Notes: generated by a model not told the origin, from the letters alone. DNA of 64,000 bases from Mermis nigrescens (GCA_036768485.1 JAVLUZ010000338.1:62001-126000), one strand, 5' to 3'; positions 10,182-23,908 are shown, numbered from the stretch's first letter. Numbers and translations: made by a program.

Positions 10182-12832
10182 TTTAATTTTCAGTCTCTTT
10201 CTCCCGTTTTAGAATGTAAAAGTTAATGGTAGGCGTTTTCTTGTATTTACCTCATTTTAAAAATGTAAACAGTCAATGCTGCAACGTTTTCCCACATCTC
10301 AGTCATTTTACAGTAAATTGTAAAGTAAAAATATATGTTGCACTAATATTCCTGAGCATACACTGTACTTAGCATGGCTGTCATACCCCATACAACCTTT
10401 GGGGTGGTGGTGCCTCATTCCTTAATTAATGCAGAATTAATCAGTACTTACATCTCATGGGCAGCCCCTTAGATCATCATTCTCCCTTATGTAAGTACCT
10501 ACCTATATCTAAGGTACCTACTGTATGTTTATCTAGGTATACTGCATACATAGGTACCTATATACTAAATTATTGTAAAAAAAATAGATTGAGACATCTA
10601 CTTATTTTAAAAAGGGAAGCTCTATCCCCCTCCCCCTATTACATGTCATTAATAATGGACATCACTCCAATTCTTTTTGGGTAGCTCATGCACTGTGTAT
10701 ATGTGCATCTAATATAAGCTCTTTTCAATCTGTCATTAGGTGCTTGTGTTTCAGAAAGATGCATGCCTAAAGTGTAATGGGGGCAATTAAAAACAATTCA
10801 AAATTATATAAACAAGCAAAGCAAGATAACATGTCAGCACATTGTAATAAAAAAGTTAAGATTACTGTAGCATGTAAAGAATAAAAAAATGTGACATTGA
10901 CAAATGAAAGAAAAAGAAGATAAAAGCACAGTTACATAGTTAGGTTTATTAGCTGTACAACATTAGTGGGCACAAAGTTAACATCTACAGTTATCAAGTT
11001 GCTGGCAAAATAAAAGCTGGTAGCGTAAACTACACAATTGAAAAACTGCCTCATGCAGGCTTAAAACATTTTCACCACTGCGTCAGCGTAACCCAATTCA
11101 AGCAAATAGTACTTCAAAAGTAATGGCTTTTCACATGTAATCAGATGAGCTACTATGTGTCTGAACATAAATAAAGCAGCAGAATGCAAAACATTGCCAT
11201 TAAATGTCACACTTGACTCACTTTTATTCTTTAAACATCCTAACATCCTAGGAACAAGTCAAAATCAGATGATATTGAGGCAATTTTTAAAAATTTAACA
11301 TTGCATGTGTTTAACGGCTTCATTCTATTGGCCAGCACCTATTGCATTCCACAATGATTGTCCCAATGGTGCACTTCAATGCGCTTCCTATTTGGGGTAC
11401 ATTTTCCAGCACCAAGATTCTTGACTCACCATTGTTTCTCAGAAAACTATTGATCAATTGCACTGCTTTTTTGTTGAAACATTCTGGATATGGGCCTGGT
11501 TGAGCAGACTAAAATTCACTAAATGGAAGCAGTAGTGGACCTAGAATTTCATAGACCTAGAATTTTCATATGTAGAGTGTATCATAAGCTTCTCAAAAAG
11601 TTAAAAACAGGTCCAAAAATTTTCCCTTTGTTTGTAAATCACTATTTTTGATGTTTCACATTGCTTACTTATGGGTATTTTAAATCTCTTCAAGAGCAAA
11701 CTTTTTTCAAAAATCTTCAAATTTTTGACAATTTTGAGCAAAAATCTGGTGCAAAGCACTGACAAATTTGTAAAATTAGAGCAAAGGACATTTAGAAGCT
11801 TGAAATTCTCATCAATCTCTTGTATTTGTAGCAACTGATGCAAGGCATCAGAAATTTTAAAAGGCTATGCATGAAGGTCAAAGAAAATTATGCTAAAATA
11901 GCTGGTTCTGATCTTGAGATCATTTCAAAGCCTGCACCTTGTGCAGAAAGATAGCTTTTGGCCCATTGGGCCAATGTGGGGATGGCCGCCCTCCCTTAAA
12001 TCCACTTATGAATATGACAAATCAATCAAATACCAAAGCAACAGCAGCAGCACAGCGGTGAGAAATAATACAGTAACAAAGAAGGACAATTTTTAACCTA
12101 CTCATTTAGAAGTGTCAATAACTAAGTTGTTAAACATTATTAATTTTAAAATAACCCTTGAAAAATATTGTTTATTTATATGTAGATTATTAAAAGGTCA
12201 AATGCGCGTTAATCATATTTAAATTATATTGTGAAAATTATTGTAAGCAAAACTAGCGTATTTTGCGCTAATTTTATATGTATAAAATTGCAAATATGAA
12301 ATCAGAGTCTGAAGCATAAGATGGGCTAAAAGCGTCTGGAAAAAGCCATAAAAAAGACCTTTAAGAAAAACAATCAAAAAGATTGTTAAGGTAACAGGCT
12401 TGATTAATAGCCTGAAAGGGCAATTAAAGACGATCAGTTCAAGGTGATAAAGAAGGGAAGAAATCATTTAAATGTTTTGCTAAGCTAGCATAAAACTCGT
12501 GTGAACGTACAGAAAGTGCGGTCAAAAATCTAGCTACGTAAAATGAATGAAAGCATGTAGAAACAATACAAAGAAGCTAAAAACCCGTAGAATGAACAAG
12601 AACATGTTGAAATAATGCAAAAAGATTGGTTCATATGAAAGCATGATTAAAAGGTCAAAAGACACAAAAAATTGCTGACCTCGATAAAAAAGGCAGATTG
12701 CCCAGGGTCAAAGCATACGAAAGAGTGCAGAAAGTATGCATTTCTACAAAACTAAGCTAATGCGTAAAAATAAGTCCATAGAGTACAAATCATGGACAGA
12801 AAATAAGAGATAAACAAACCCATTTACCCTGA
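10182..12832. other. No recognised gene
   Basis: The sequence is AT-rich and unique within the window. A patch at about 10490-10560 repeats TAGGTACCTA-like words. No protein motif, RNA gene or transposon end was recognised. Confidence 0.4.
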
Positions 12833-13165
12833 AATATGACCCATTGATGAAGCTCATGATAGCCGAAAACAAGCTGTTTTTCAGGGAGTCTTAAGCCAAA
12901 AGTGGACGAGGAGGGCGGATTTTTGCTGACAGACTTTTAGCCCAATTGCAGGAAGTGGGGAGCATAAGTGGGTCTTGGGCGGTTGGGCTATTGATTGTGA
13001 ACAGCCCGCTTTCTGTGAATTAATTGAATATATTTCTGCCTACATGATTCTGTATATTTTATTCTGTATACAATATGTATAGATGATTAATTTATGTCAT
13101 CTTTATAATTTGCTAATTATGATTTCTTAATTAAAATATAAACCTTAAAATGACTTCCAATGTAC
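12833..13165 (+). repeat. Dispersed repeat R2, copy a
   Basis: It shares its whole length with 18418-18745, for example AATATGACCCA at the left end, TGAATATATTTCTG in the middle and ATATAAACCTTAAAATGACTT near the right end. Many substitutions separate the copies, so the repeat is old. No ORF or terminal repeat was found. Confidence 0.65.
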
Positions 13166-13779
13166 TGTCCATTACATGTTTGGTGTAGATTCAAGGATGC
13201 CAGGCCTATGGCCTAGACTTAATATTTTCCACGTTTTTAGAGCATTTGTTTTTAGCATCGAATCACATTTGATAATTATTCTTCCAATTTTAAGGTTATG
13301 GCAGTAATTTCCTGTAAGAGTAAAAATTTACATTTTTCAATTTTTCAAGTCCGTAGACAATTCTGACAAACAAAGATTCAGATTGGATGAGGTGGATATT
13401 GGATAGTTTTTATTAGCAGAAATTGCGAATTTGTGGTGTGGTGAGTGAAATACTATAATTTATAATTATAATTTGAGCAGTCATGAAAGTCAGTCTGATA
13501 AATAATTTTGAGATAAGTCTCTAAATAATAGGGAATATAAATCTCCGAGTATTATTATAGCATTAAAGATATATATTCCTCAAATATTTGAAATTTGAAC
13601 ACTATCAATTATAAAGCGTCAAAATTTTATGTCTAATTCTGATTGAGCTGAATAAGAATAGACATAGATAAGTGTGTGGTTATTTTACCTATTTTAATTC
13701 TATCAGAGTAAAGCGAAGATAATGCATATGTGCTAAGAAAATGGCAAGCAATGCATCTGATTTATAAATAATTGCAGAG
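13166..13779. other. No recognised gene
   Basis: AT-rich sequence between repeat R2 and the gag remnant; nothing recognisable. Confidence 0.4.
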
Positions 13780-14520
13780 AGGCTCAAAAATTCTTTTCTC
13801 CCAGAATTAAAAGACTTGAAACAAATGCAGCAAAGCAACAATGAAAATTATCTAAGACTTTTATCAAACTTACTCCTCCCAGTGCCTTTTCTGGTCCATT
13901 TGGACAGAATTTCAATGAATGATTTGATAAATTCAAGAAATTTATGATTTTACAAGGAGTAACTAGAATGCCCTCAGATTATAAAGTCGCTCTACTTGAA
14001 TTATATTTAATGGGGCATGCCCTTTCAACCCTAAGTCATGCTCAGACAATGCTTATAAAAATCAGAGTTTGACATCTTAATCAATTTTGCATACCAAATA
14101 CCCAGAGGGGAAGGATTCTGATATTTTGCAAATTTTTATTCATCACAGAAAGCAAAAGAGCTAATGAGTCAGTTATAGAATTTGCAGAGCGTTTATCAAA
14201 GCTTGCAAAATCAGCTTACCCGAAATTAAGCGTAGAAAATTAAGAAATCATTGTAAAGCCTATTTTGCTGCATGGCTTAACATTTCAGATGTATAAAGTC
14301 ATACAATACAAACCTTTTTCCACCTATTGTGATTTAGTTAGACAATCCACGTTTGTTGAGAAACAAATTTCTCATTAATCAATTTTAGGTACGTAAATGC
14401 AGAGCAAACCAACATTGTTTTTACCATCTGAGGAACGCGCTTGTTGCTGCTACTGCAGAAACTGTGGGCACCTGGCCAAGCGAATGAAATATGAAACCTC
14501 ATGAGTCCATGGCGCCGAGG
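13780..14520 (+). pseudogene. LTR-retroelement gag remnant
   Basis: Across frames the sequence encodes a Retrotrans_gag-like core: PPSAFSGPFGQNFNE (about 13874), FDKFKKFMILQGV, then FAERLSKLAKSAYPKL (about 14181). A degenerate zinc knuckle, CCYCRNCGHLAK, lies near 14448. Gag forms the element capsid and binds RNA through the knuckle. Stops such as the one after FNE and several indels make it a pseudogene. It resembles the minus-strand gag fragment at 33521-33862 in its PFSG start, and more distantly the gag of the young element. Confidence 0.6.
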
Positions 14521-14589
14521 TAAACCATTTACCATATTTAGAGTATGCAAAAAGTCATATTGGAATAATAGACAAAGGGCAACCGTCAA

Positions 14590-15600
14590 ATATATGTAAC
14601 TACTATGATTGATATTGATCAGGATGAAGATGATGGTTTATGAAGTCAAACAGAAATGCAGAAATAAACATACCTGTATTGATCAATAATAATGATGGTA
14701 TTGTAATACCTAATAATAATTTTACGTCTTTGATTTCTGTGCCATGTAATCCCATCACAGCATCTAAATATTAAAATGTGTTCCCTAAGTCTGATTTTGT
14801 GCATTCTGGAATAAATGAAATTGCTCTGAATATGCTGAGTAAGGAAAAATTAAAGGATGGAGAAAATACTAAAATTTATAACAAAACCAATGATAATTCA
14901 CTTATAAATGGTAATAAAAAGGGACAAATGTACATTGAATGTTTATTCAAATGTGCAGAACTGAGAAGCATCGGGCAAGGCAATGTGCCTTTGAACAACC
15001 TTAGGTCCCTAGGATGCAACACCTTGTCCCGCAATACCAATATCTCTCATCTGGATATAGATCAAATTTACATCAATGTCAACCCCAAAAATGGTAACTC
15101 ACCAGAACAAATCTTAGAGATCAACAAAAGACGAGGACTACAGCAGCAAGCACACAAAAATGTCTAACCAAATCACGTACCACCACCTAGTTTCCCACTT
15201 GCCATGACAATATCTCCTGATGGCATTGTTCTACCTTATTTTTACGCACCATGGCTGTCACATGTTCCATTTCCACATTGCCCGAGCCATTTAGCGACTT
15301 GTGACATAGCCACCTGCACTAACAAAGATGCAGCCTGGAACGGCCACATACGCAGCTCCTCATGCCACCCACATAAGAATAATTTTGACTTTATTGTCAA
15401 TAAAGTAAGGGCCATGTCAGGTGAATATATAAAATCACTAAAAAGAAAAACTGTTGCTCTATTTTGGCTGCTATATTTTTGCACCATTTGCGCTTTGAAC
15501 TCAAAGCTTCATGCAAAAAGCATTTTATTTCAACCACATTCACACATGACTATCACAATATTGGAATTCAACCTAAAAGCAATTGAGCACTTATGATAAA
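14590..15600 (+). pseudogene. Gag tail and possible envelope leader remnant
   Basis: Downstream of the zinc knuckle there is an acidic stretch (TMIDIDQDEDDG, about 14605), comparable to the acidic post-knuckle region of the young element. A 130-codon Asn- and Lys-rich frame follows at 14778-15167. A frame at 15204-15596 contains a hydrophobic segment, TVALFWLLYFCTICAL (about 15450-15497), placed like the signal peptide that follows gag in the young element. No cysteine motif of the glycoprotein could be confirmed after it, so the envelope assignment is only suggestive. Confidence 0.3.
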
Positions 15601-17100
15601 GATTGCTTCTAGCATGCTTGATTACATTTTATTGATACTACACAATTACAATTTCACTGTGTATAACTGTTTATTAACAGCATTATATACTCATAGCATG
15701 AATTATATACTTGTGTATTATAAGACTACTTTACATAAATGCACTACAATGACCCTCTTCTCTTCCAAAAAAACGATATGCATAATACAGAGAGTTGTTA
15801 TATTTATACCTAAATTTTTTAAAATTTACCCGACGCTTTGCATTGCAATGGTCTTCAAATTTCTGATCAATTGTGCGATTTTTATTACAAAAGCTTCAAA
15901 AAATTATTTTTTTAAAAGCCTCTTCTTCAACAAAAGTGATTAAACAGATGACAGAAATTTGCCATTTATGCATATCAGACATATTTATTCTATAAAATTT
16001 TGAGAATCCGCCCTGTCTAATGGAGCACCTCAAATCTGCCATTGCCAAAAACTGTGAGAGTAAACCTTGGAAAAAACAGATAAGATAATACACAGAAAGG
16101 ATTATTGCACATAAATAGCTATATAGTTAAAAAATCTCAAATCTCCTCTCATTGAGCTGATGAAAAAAGATAACCACCACAGAAAAGTGATTGGTTGACG
16201 AATACGTAAATAGAAAGGCGCACAAAGCAGCTCGATTATTCAGTTGTGTCTATACAGTAAGTAATTATAACACATGTTTTTTATCACAAAAGAATATGTT
16301 GACTTCAATTTAGCGTTTTTCCGCTTAATTTATTCTTCATCAAAATGATAATTGGTTAAATAACAGTTAGGATGATCTGTTATTTATGTCTTATATTTAG
16401 GAAGCATGCAAAACATCACAAATAAAGTAGACTCTATGCCTAATGGAGATTTGTACTTCTAAATGCCTATTTTAATGAAAGCATGCAGAATAAGCAGCTG
16501 ATGTTATTGCACGACTGTTATAGACTTAATTACAAAACAAGTTGGGAGTCAAATGACTGTCTTACTCTCCAGAGACAAAAGTTTTTGTTCCTTACTCATT
16601 TTTATACATTTTAAATATTTTTATTCATATTTCAATGTTAATTTGAGCAAAACGCGGACAAAAATCCATGGATAAACAGCCAGAAGGATGCTTCTTATCA
16701 TCTGATAGGTGCAAACTTTATTTTGTTTTTGTCTGGATTTATGATCTGCTTTGAGAAATCAAGAGGCAAGACAAAAATATTTTCCATTGGGTATTTGACA
16801 CCGCTGTAGAAAATGCTAAAATTTTTGGTTTAATTGACTTATGCTGGTTGACAAGCCCTGGGGGATCCCTAATCATTCTATGACTGAAAAAATAATAGCA
16901 AGCTTTTCTCTTTTTGTCAATGTCTAGAACAATAAAATGACAAAAAGGAGGTGCTTCAAGCAAGCGAAGTTATAATAAAAAGGCATATTTTATTTAAATA
17001 TGTTAAAATTATTCAAAATAGTTCTTACAACATCACTTGCGTATTTTATGAAACAGAATGCCTACTGTTAGAGCAGGGATTTATAGTAGGTTATGCTTTC
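15601..17100. other. No recognised gene
   Basis: AT-rich, with only short chance frames on either strand. Confidence 0.4.
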
Positions 17101-17365
17101 CATATGTGGGCAGCAAAAAAAATTCTGGGTGGGGTGCACAATTTTTTGAAGGTCAAAAAATGGCCCTAAAAATGGTGGTGTGACAATAAAAACACCATTT
17201 TTTGATGTTTGTCATCAAGCACTATCCATTGGCATCAAAAAAAAATTTGCAAAAAAAACGAAAAAAATTTTCAAAAATTTAATTCAGGGGGTATGTTGAT
17301 TTCTGGGGATTCTGGTTTCAGCAGGTAGCATACCCCCCAAACCCCATCCCCCACGCCCAGGTGTG
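17101..17365 (+). mobile_element. hAT-type MITE, copy 3
   Basis: 265 bp, from CATATGTGGGCAGC to GCCCAGGTGTG. Flanking octamers are ATGCTTTC and ACGCTTTT, with two mismatches. Confidence 0.75.
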
Positions 17366-17738
17366 ACGCTTTTGACCAAGGGGCAAGAGTACAGTCTCAA
17401 AAGCAGCAAAACTCATTAAAATCGAGAAATGGACCTTAACTCTGTTATTTGAAAGTCAAATTGTGTCAAAATTAAGCTTCATCCAAGAAGCGATCTCAAA
17501 TTTTTGAATAATTTGGCTCAAACTTTGCCATCAATTTCAGAATAGAATCATTAATTTAGTGGTTTTATGTTTGCTGAAGGTTAGAGTCAGCATGTTCCTC
17601 TGAGTAGAGACATAAGTGCTGACAATCAAATCTGTCTTAGGGACATGTGGGGCTGTAAAAGGTGAAAGCGACGGAAGTCCGCACAGGACTCAAAACAAAT
17701 TACATATGTTATAAGTACCTATGAACCTTTAGACTAGG

Positions 17739-18417
17739 TACAGTAGTGTGCAAAAGTTTAGGTACACTTTGTTGTGAATTAAATTTTTTGGCTTATTTTC
17801 AACCTTTCTACCTAAAACAGTGATTATAACAAATGAAAACAAAAACTCAACATAAATAAGAACAGGAAATCAACAAATAACATTTCAATATCAATATCAA
17901 AATTTTGTTGCAAATCCTCTGAACTTAATGACAGCTTTCATGCATTCTGGCATGCTCTTAATTAATCGACTGCATTTTTCCTTTGTAATTTGCTGCCAAA
18001 TATCCTTTATCTTATCAGCCATTTCAACTCGTGAGTGTGGGTGAAAGTTAATTTTCCTAAGTTCTTGTTTCATTTGACCAAAAACGTTTTCAATAGAGTT
18101 TAGATCAGGAGGTTGAGGCGGCCACTTCAATAATGGGACACACCTATCCCCAAAATAGGTCATCATAATTTTGGTGACATGTTTAGTGTCATTGTCTTGT
18201 TAAAAATAGAACAACTCTTGTGGAAATTCAAGAGCAGTGTTAATTGACGATACCAGATGCTTCATCAATTAATTGGATATAGTCATTGGCACAAAAAGGA
18301 GGCTTAGAAGGGATAAAAACCAGATCGCCAGTTCCATTTGCACCAAATGACGCCCAGATGAGAATACTACAACCACCTCCATTTTTCACACTTCCTTTCA
18401 TACAGTCAACATTAAAT
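17739..18417 (-). pseudogene. Tc1/mariner transposase remnant with one terminal repeat
   Basis: The left end has a Tc1-type terminus, TA followed by CAGTAGTGTGCAAAAGTTT at 17741. Reading the minus strand, the transposase catalytic half is visible: VKNGGGCSILIWASFGANGTGDLVFI (about 18390-18310), then after a frame break the PPQPPDLNSIENVFGQMKQEL block with the last catalytic residue, and the C-terminal SMPECMKAVIKFRGFATKF ending at 17897. The region of the second Asp (about 18180-18205) is frameshifted. The N-terminal DNA-binding half is missing; at 18418 the sequence changes to dispersed repeat R2. Confidence 0.75.
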
Positions 18418-18745
18418 AATATGACCCACTGGTGAAGCTCACGATAGCCAAAACTAAGCTTCTTTTGGGGAGTCTTTAGCAGAAAGTGGACAAGGAGAGC
18501 AGCTTTTTGCCAAGTGGGCTTTTGCGCTTTTGTATGCGCTTGCTTGTGTGCCCTCATTCTTATACTTTTGAACTATTTATTTTTAACAGCTCGTTTTCTC
18601 TGAATTCATTGAATATATTTCTGTGTACACAATTCTGTATATTTTATTTTGTATGTAATATGTATAGATAATTAACTTATTTCATCTTTATATTCTGCTG
18701 ATTCTGATTTCTTAATCATAATATAAACCTTAAAATGACTTTTGA
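18418..18745 (+). repeat. Dispersed repeat R2, copy b
   Basis: This is the partner of 12833-13165 and truncates the Tc1 transposase. The stretch 18746-19083 after it shows nothing recognisable. Confidence 0.65.
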
Positions 18746-19083
18746 TGCACCATCTGTAACAGAAGATTAATAGAATTGGTAGACAACAGATTTGGTTAAA
18801 TGCACTTGTATCAGGTTAGGTCAACCAGTTGCAAATTGATTTACTATACTGATTTATGAAATAATTGTCTATAACCTGTTGGTCACATGTTTGCAGTGCT
18901 CTAACCTTTATTTAATGGGTTATTCTTACTAAAATTTTCAACAGTGTAGAGATTGGTAAAATTCATTAGGTATGACAAACATTTTGTTGACTATCATTTT
19001 TCAATGCTTCTTGAAGAGCCAAAAATAAATTACAAATAAATTCTGCAGATTCTGTTTCCAGAACTTTTTAAAATTTTTCATAA

Positions 19084-19336
19084 TCATTTTTTAGTAGGTA
19101 TATCAGGTGAAACATAACTGACAGAATTTGGAATCATAAAAGGTGATTTTATAATAATTTGTTTCACACCCATCTCCCATGTGCCTGTAGTTTCTAGAGG
19201 CTTTTTCAATTGGAAAGTATATTTTCCATTGTTTTTCAGTCTTTGTAGATTTAAAAAATAGATAAAAGTCACCAGGACCTGTTCTGAAACCATCCATTTT
19301 GATTGTTACAACATATATGTATATATGACTTTCCAT
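19084..19336 (-). pseudogene. Probable Polinton structural-gene remnant
   Basis: Two overlapping minus-strand frames together resemble the N-terminus of a conserved Polinton protein whose hallmark is an N-x-F-T-V-x-L stretch followed by G-x-W-E-V-x-L-x-E-I. Here the counterparts are NNGKYTFQLKKPLETTGTWEMGVKQI in one frame and MDGFRTGPGDFYLF just upstream in the other. In intact elements the protein belongs to the virion-gene set; its exact role is not certain. The frame change at about 19250 and the lack of continuation below 19084 mark it as a remnant. The assignment rests on one motif. Confidence 0.35.
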
Positions 19337-19339
19337 TTA

Positions 19340-19995
19340 TATTTTCACAATGTTTGACAACCATGAGTCAAATGTAGGAGTATAGCTGCTTTATAGCTGC
19401 TTTCTCATTTTTAATATTTTCTCAATTACAATCATATCCTTAGCAGACATATCAATTTTCTGCATTTCTGTTTCATAGAAAATACCCTCCAATTTTCAGC
19501 TCATCTAATCTTTCAGCATTCAAATGGGGGAGTGTGTGCAAATCTTTCTTTTACAACAAAAAATTCTTCAGTCCAGTAAATACTTCAGTTTATTTATTTG
19601 CACTTTTTGCTATATTAAATTTAAACTTCATGGGCTCAGGCCTTCTAACACAAAGTGGTTGATGATCACTTAAAAAGGTTTTTCATACCTTTTAGAGGTT
19701 TGTTGAGCAAATTTAAGGAACCACTGCTTCAATTTTGGAGAGAGAAAATGTTTCAGATTGAAAGTTTTGAGGTGTAAGTATTTTCCAAAAAATAAAAATT
19801 TCTTCTTTCTGTAGCCTGTCACATTGAGAAAACAATAAAGATTCACTAAGGTTACTGTCTACCCAGTATTGTAAAAATAAAGCTTAATAGTAAGAAAATA
19901 ATTGCATCTTAGGATGGGCTTTTTTTGTACAATAATTGTGGTTAAACAAGTATCACTCTTTCATCGATTTATCCAACAAAGGTTTGTGTCATGAG
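19340..19995. other. No recognised gene
   Basis: AT-rich. It may contain further decayed Polinton sequence, but no motif supports that. Confidence 0.3.
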
Positions 19996-20237
19996 CACAC
20001 CTGGGCGTGGGGGGTTTGGGGGTATCCCCCCCAGAAATCAAAATACCCCCCTCCCCAGAATTCAATTTTTGAAAATTTTTTTGTTTTTTTTTGCAATTTT
20101 TTGATGCCAATGGATAGTGCTTGATGAGAAACGTCAAAAAATGGTGTTTTTATCGCCATACCACCATTTTATAGGGCCATTTTTTGAACTTCAAAAAAAT
20201 CTTGCATCCCCCAGAATTTTCTTGCTGCCCACGTATG
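19996..20237 (-). mobile_element. hAT-type MITE, copy 4
   Basis: 242 bp in minus orientation, from CACACCTGGGCGTGGG to GCCCACGTATG. It has a perfect 8-bp target duplication GTCATGAG at 19988-19995 and 20238-20245, one of the two perfect ones that set the family's target-site length. Confidence 0.9.
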
Positions 20238-23200
20238 GTCATGAGGCGGTCATATTGTAAAAATAATACTTCAAGCTATAGCTATCTATGTACTTCTTAC
20301 AATTCGATAATCAAGTAGATTTTAAACAGAGCAAAAGACCTTTCAGTTGATTGCCTGTTTGATCAATTTAGATAAGTAGACAAAAGGTTCAATATGGCTG
20401 CCATTTTAGTTACTACAATAAAAAAGTGCATTTTAAACACATTATGTTTTACAATTTTTTACTGGGATAATCAGCATGTTTTACATGAATAGATAGAAAA
20501 TTGAATGCTCTTCCCAAATAGGTATGTTTTAGAGCGTATTTTTTGATAAGTCCTAGATCTTGCTATTTTAAACTGAAAAATTATTTATCTTACAGTAAAA
20601 ACAACAATATTGTGCATCTCACAAACTTCTGGTACCATATGGTGCACCTCACATTCTGCACAAACTGCACACAGTCCACTAAAATGTCGATTAGGCATAC
20701 ACTATGTTTATTTAACCTTTTGTTATTGTATTGGCCAGCCACTGATTAGCAATCCCTAATATGGGAGCAAACAGAATTTGCAGAAAACCACTGCATTTTA
20801 CCTCTTTCTACTGTGTTATCAGCAGCAGCAAGTTTACAAAGTAGCCACTTATAACTTTTTAACTTTCATAGCTCACCTATGGTTACTAGCAAGTTGGCAT
20901 TCAATATTCTAAGAATGTGTAATGGACACACTCCTCTGTTCATGCCATTTTCATACAAACTGATAAATTTGGTGCATTTATGCTTATATTTCTTTGATCC
21001 ATTGATACTTATAAAAAACTCAAGAACAATAAATAATCATCATTCAAATGGGCTTGAATACAAAGTAATGCATGCAAATTATATGAATATGACATTATCT
21101 AACTAGTAACTACATGATAACTGCAGGCCAAAGCAGGAACAGCTCTTAATTATTGAATAATGCTGTTCAGTAAATTGAATTTTTGAGAATAATGCAAGAA
21201 TGACTCCAAGGATTCCAATACAATAAAGTGTTCTGGGTAGATTATTTTAAAATTAAAGCATTTCACCAAAAAAGGTTGTGCTAGCTTAGGCAGATGCAGC
21301 AGTGCCACAAAGGACAGTAGTCCAACATCAGAGCTGTCACAGGAAGTGTCGCTAGGTATACTGTGGCACTTAGTTAGACCATAAATATTAGATCTTAATT
21401 ATGTGGCAAAACTGATAAGTTGCTCATGCAGAAATTACCTGAAATTTGTTTTGATACAACCTCATTGTATAGTATTTCTCAAGTGCATTTTTGATTCTAT
21501 TTATGCCGATTCTCTATTATTTTGAAATCTTTGATGTGTATTCCTAATAAAGGACATATTTTTACTTAAAGTCCAAAAAATTGTTATCATTTTCAAAGAA
21601 GGCCAATTGGCCATAATTTAATGATGGTGAGATTTATCATGTTAATTTATCTGAATTAGAGAAAGGATTGCAGACAAACTCTTCATATTGTACAATTTTG
21701 CAAACCTTCAGAGATCAAAGATTGTGCTAATTAATACATCTACCATATTCTTGGCTAGGGTTATGTGTACTGCACATAAATATTGCTATAGATTTAAGCT
21801 GTAGCCCACTTTAACCATGCAACAGGATGGCAAGAGATGCTAAACTATGTTGTCTTCACCAAGAGTTGTAGCATAAAAAGCTTTATCAAAATTATTTTGA
21901 CAGAACTTTATAGTATTATGGCCCAGTAGTACATGGCCTGGGTTTTGTTTGGCTTAAGCAGAGTGCCCAAGGTCAGGTGAAATGTACAAGCTTGGAAGTT
22001 TTTATGGGTTGAGAGGTAGTATTATGATAATTAGCTGATCAATAGCTGTGTGAACATGCATTGTATTTGAATAATATTGTATACTCCACAGAAAGCTATT
22101 TTATAATCAAATTGTATAAAGCAAACAGAATATCTTATTGACCACACAGAACATTAAATTTACTTATGAAAATTAACAATACTTTCTTGAAGCATTACTT
22201 TCAATTTTAGTAAATAATCACCTTGATTTATTAAATACCAAAATGTTGCATGCATTAAGTAAAAAGAAAACATTACAGTTCTTAATTTGAAAGTTTTATT
22301 TATTAAATTTTGTCTACTCATTCAGTTGAATATAGTAACTTCTCTAAAATTTTGACAATGAACAGTATATATGATTTAAACTTACTTTTATTTTGAAGCT
22401 TTACTTTTCAAAGCTGTGCAATGCTTTTTTATATCCTGTTGTCTATATGTCTATGTTTCTGCTCATGTTCTCATTCATTTTAGATGCTGGAATGAATCCA
22501 TTATTCAAAGTCAATGTAGTGGATTTGTTTTGGCTTGCGCTTTTTAGACAGGCCAAAAATATCTACAAGGAACTGGCCCAGCATCATAACATGGAATATA
22601 GACTGACTGGCCCCAAAAAACTGACGGCTTTTGGTTTTTTGCCGGTCAGTTACAAAATTGTTTGACAGAAGAGAAAATTTGCCTTTCATGTACATCCAAG
22701 ATTTATTTAACATTTAGATGGTAGGGTAAAATTTTTTTCTTGATGTATTCATTTATAAATATACTTACAATTACTGTTGCTTTACTTTTGTCAGAATACT
22801 AAACTTATTTTTCTACATAAAAATAATATGACTTATACATTTTGCTTACTTTTAAAATTAAATTTATTTTTACTTATAGAAATATGGTGCATTATTAATT
22901 GTACAGGTACTAAAAATTATATACTGCGTGAGTATTTAACTGAATATTTTACAATTTTGGATATCCTCTCTTAAATATAATGTGTTTAAAATCAATAATT
23001 AATAAAAAAATTATTCAAAAAAAACAAGCAATACATAAATACCATTTACTAAATATGCTGTCTTTCAAAATGAAATATTTATAGACTAAAACTCATTTCA
23101 GGAGTGCAAACAAAATAAGCTCATGGTTCGAAAAATGAGGAAAGGATTTATTAATGATGATGGTGATGGGCTTAATTCTCAATTACACCTTTGAACTGAC

Positions 23201-23706
23201 TTGGGTGCTTGCTAAGCAGTAGTGGAATGTGTCATATTTTATCAGCAAGATTTATTTATAATATAAGTTGGGGAAACCTGTCCATAGCTAAGTACCAAAA
23301 ACATGGAGATACTATAATTTTACATAGCAATTTGCTGATTTTTGCTAAGCAGCACAGTACTGTTTACTTAACATAACAGGTACTGTAAAAAACAGCAAAA
23401 GACACCTGCTACTTATGTCATCATAATTACCTACTGTATTTACCTAATTAATTGATATGTCTGCTTAACCATACACTGCTGCTTACCAATCACATATGTC
23501 AAATATTACACTGTGCAATACTGCTTAAATTACACAAAGACTGCACACAAAACACCTGTACCTATACTTTGCATAGGTATGCTACTATAGACCACAGATT
23601 TGCAGTCTAGAGTAGCATAAGTTGCCACTTGCATGGCTTTCTTCCAGGTCATTTTAGGCATCACCCAACCTGGAATGACTGACTTTTACCTTTAGACCCA
23701 CATATG

Positions 23707-23908
23707 ATTCCGATTGAAGACATGCTGTGTCTGGAAGAAAATGAGGAATTTGAGAAAGAAAGAAATTGAAGACCTTCTAGAGAACTTGGCTTATTTAGGT
23801 TTGAGTAATATGTCAAAAATCAAATTCACCAAAACTTATGAAATCACAGAACATCTATATCTAAATATGGATATTGAATTCAAGTGCGGCGGGTGCAAAT
23901 GGCGATGA
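23707..23908 (+). pseudogene. Unidentified short ORF, frameshifted copy
   Basis: This is the A-copy equivalent of the intact 67-residue frame at 42981-43184. An extra A in a GAAAGAAAGAAATTG run near 23760 shifts the frame, so the ATG-initiated product stops early while the remainder stays open in another frame to 23908. The product is unidentified. Confidence 0.3.

Noticed and set aside
15242..15487. Minus-strand 81-codon frame
   Set aside because: Opposite the possible gag/envelope remnant with no supporting motif.
22393..22665. 90-codon frame identical in both duplicates (41670-41942)
   Set aside because: It has no ATG start, and conservation reflects the recent duplication. It overlaps a hairpin-forming stretch, which is a simpler explanation than a gene.
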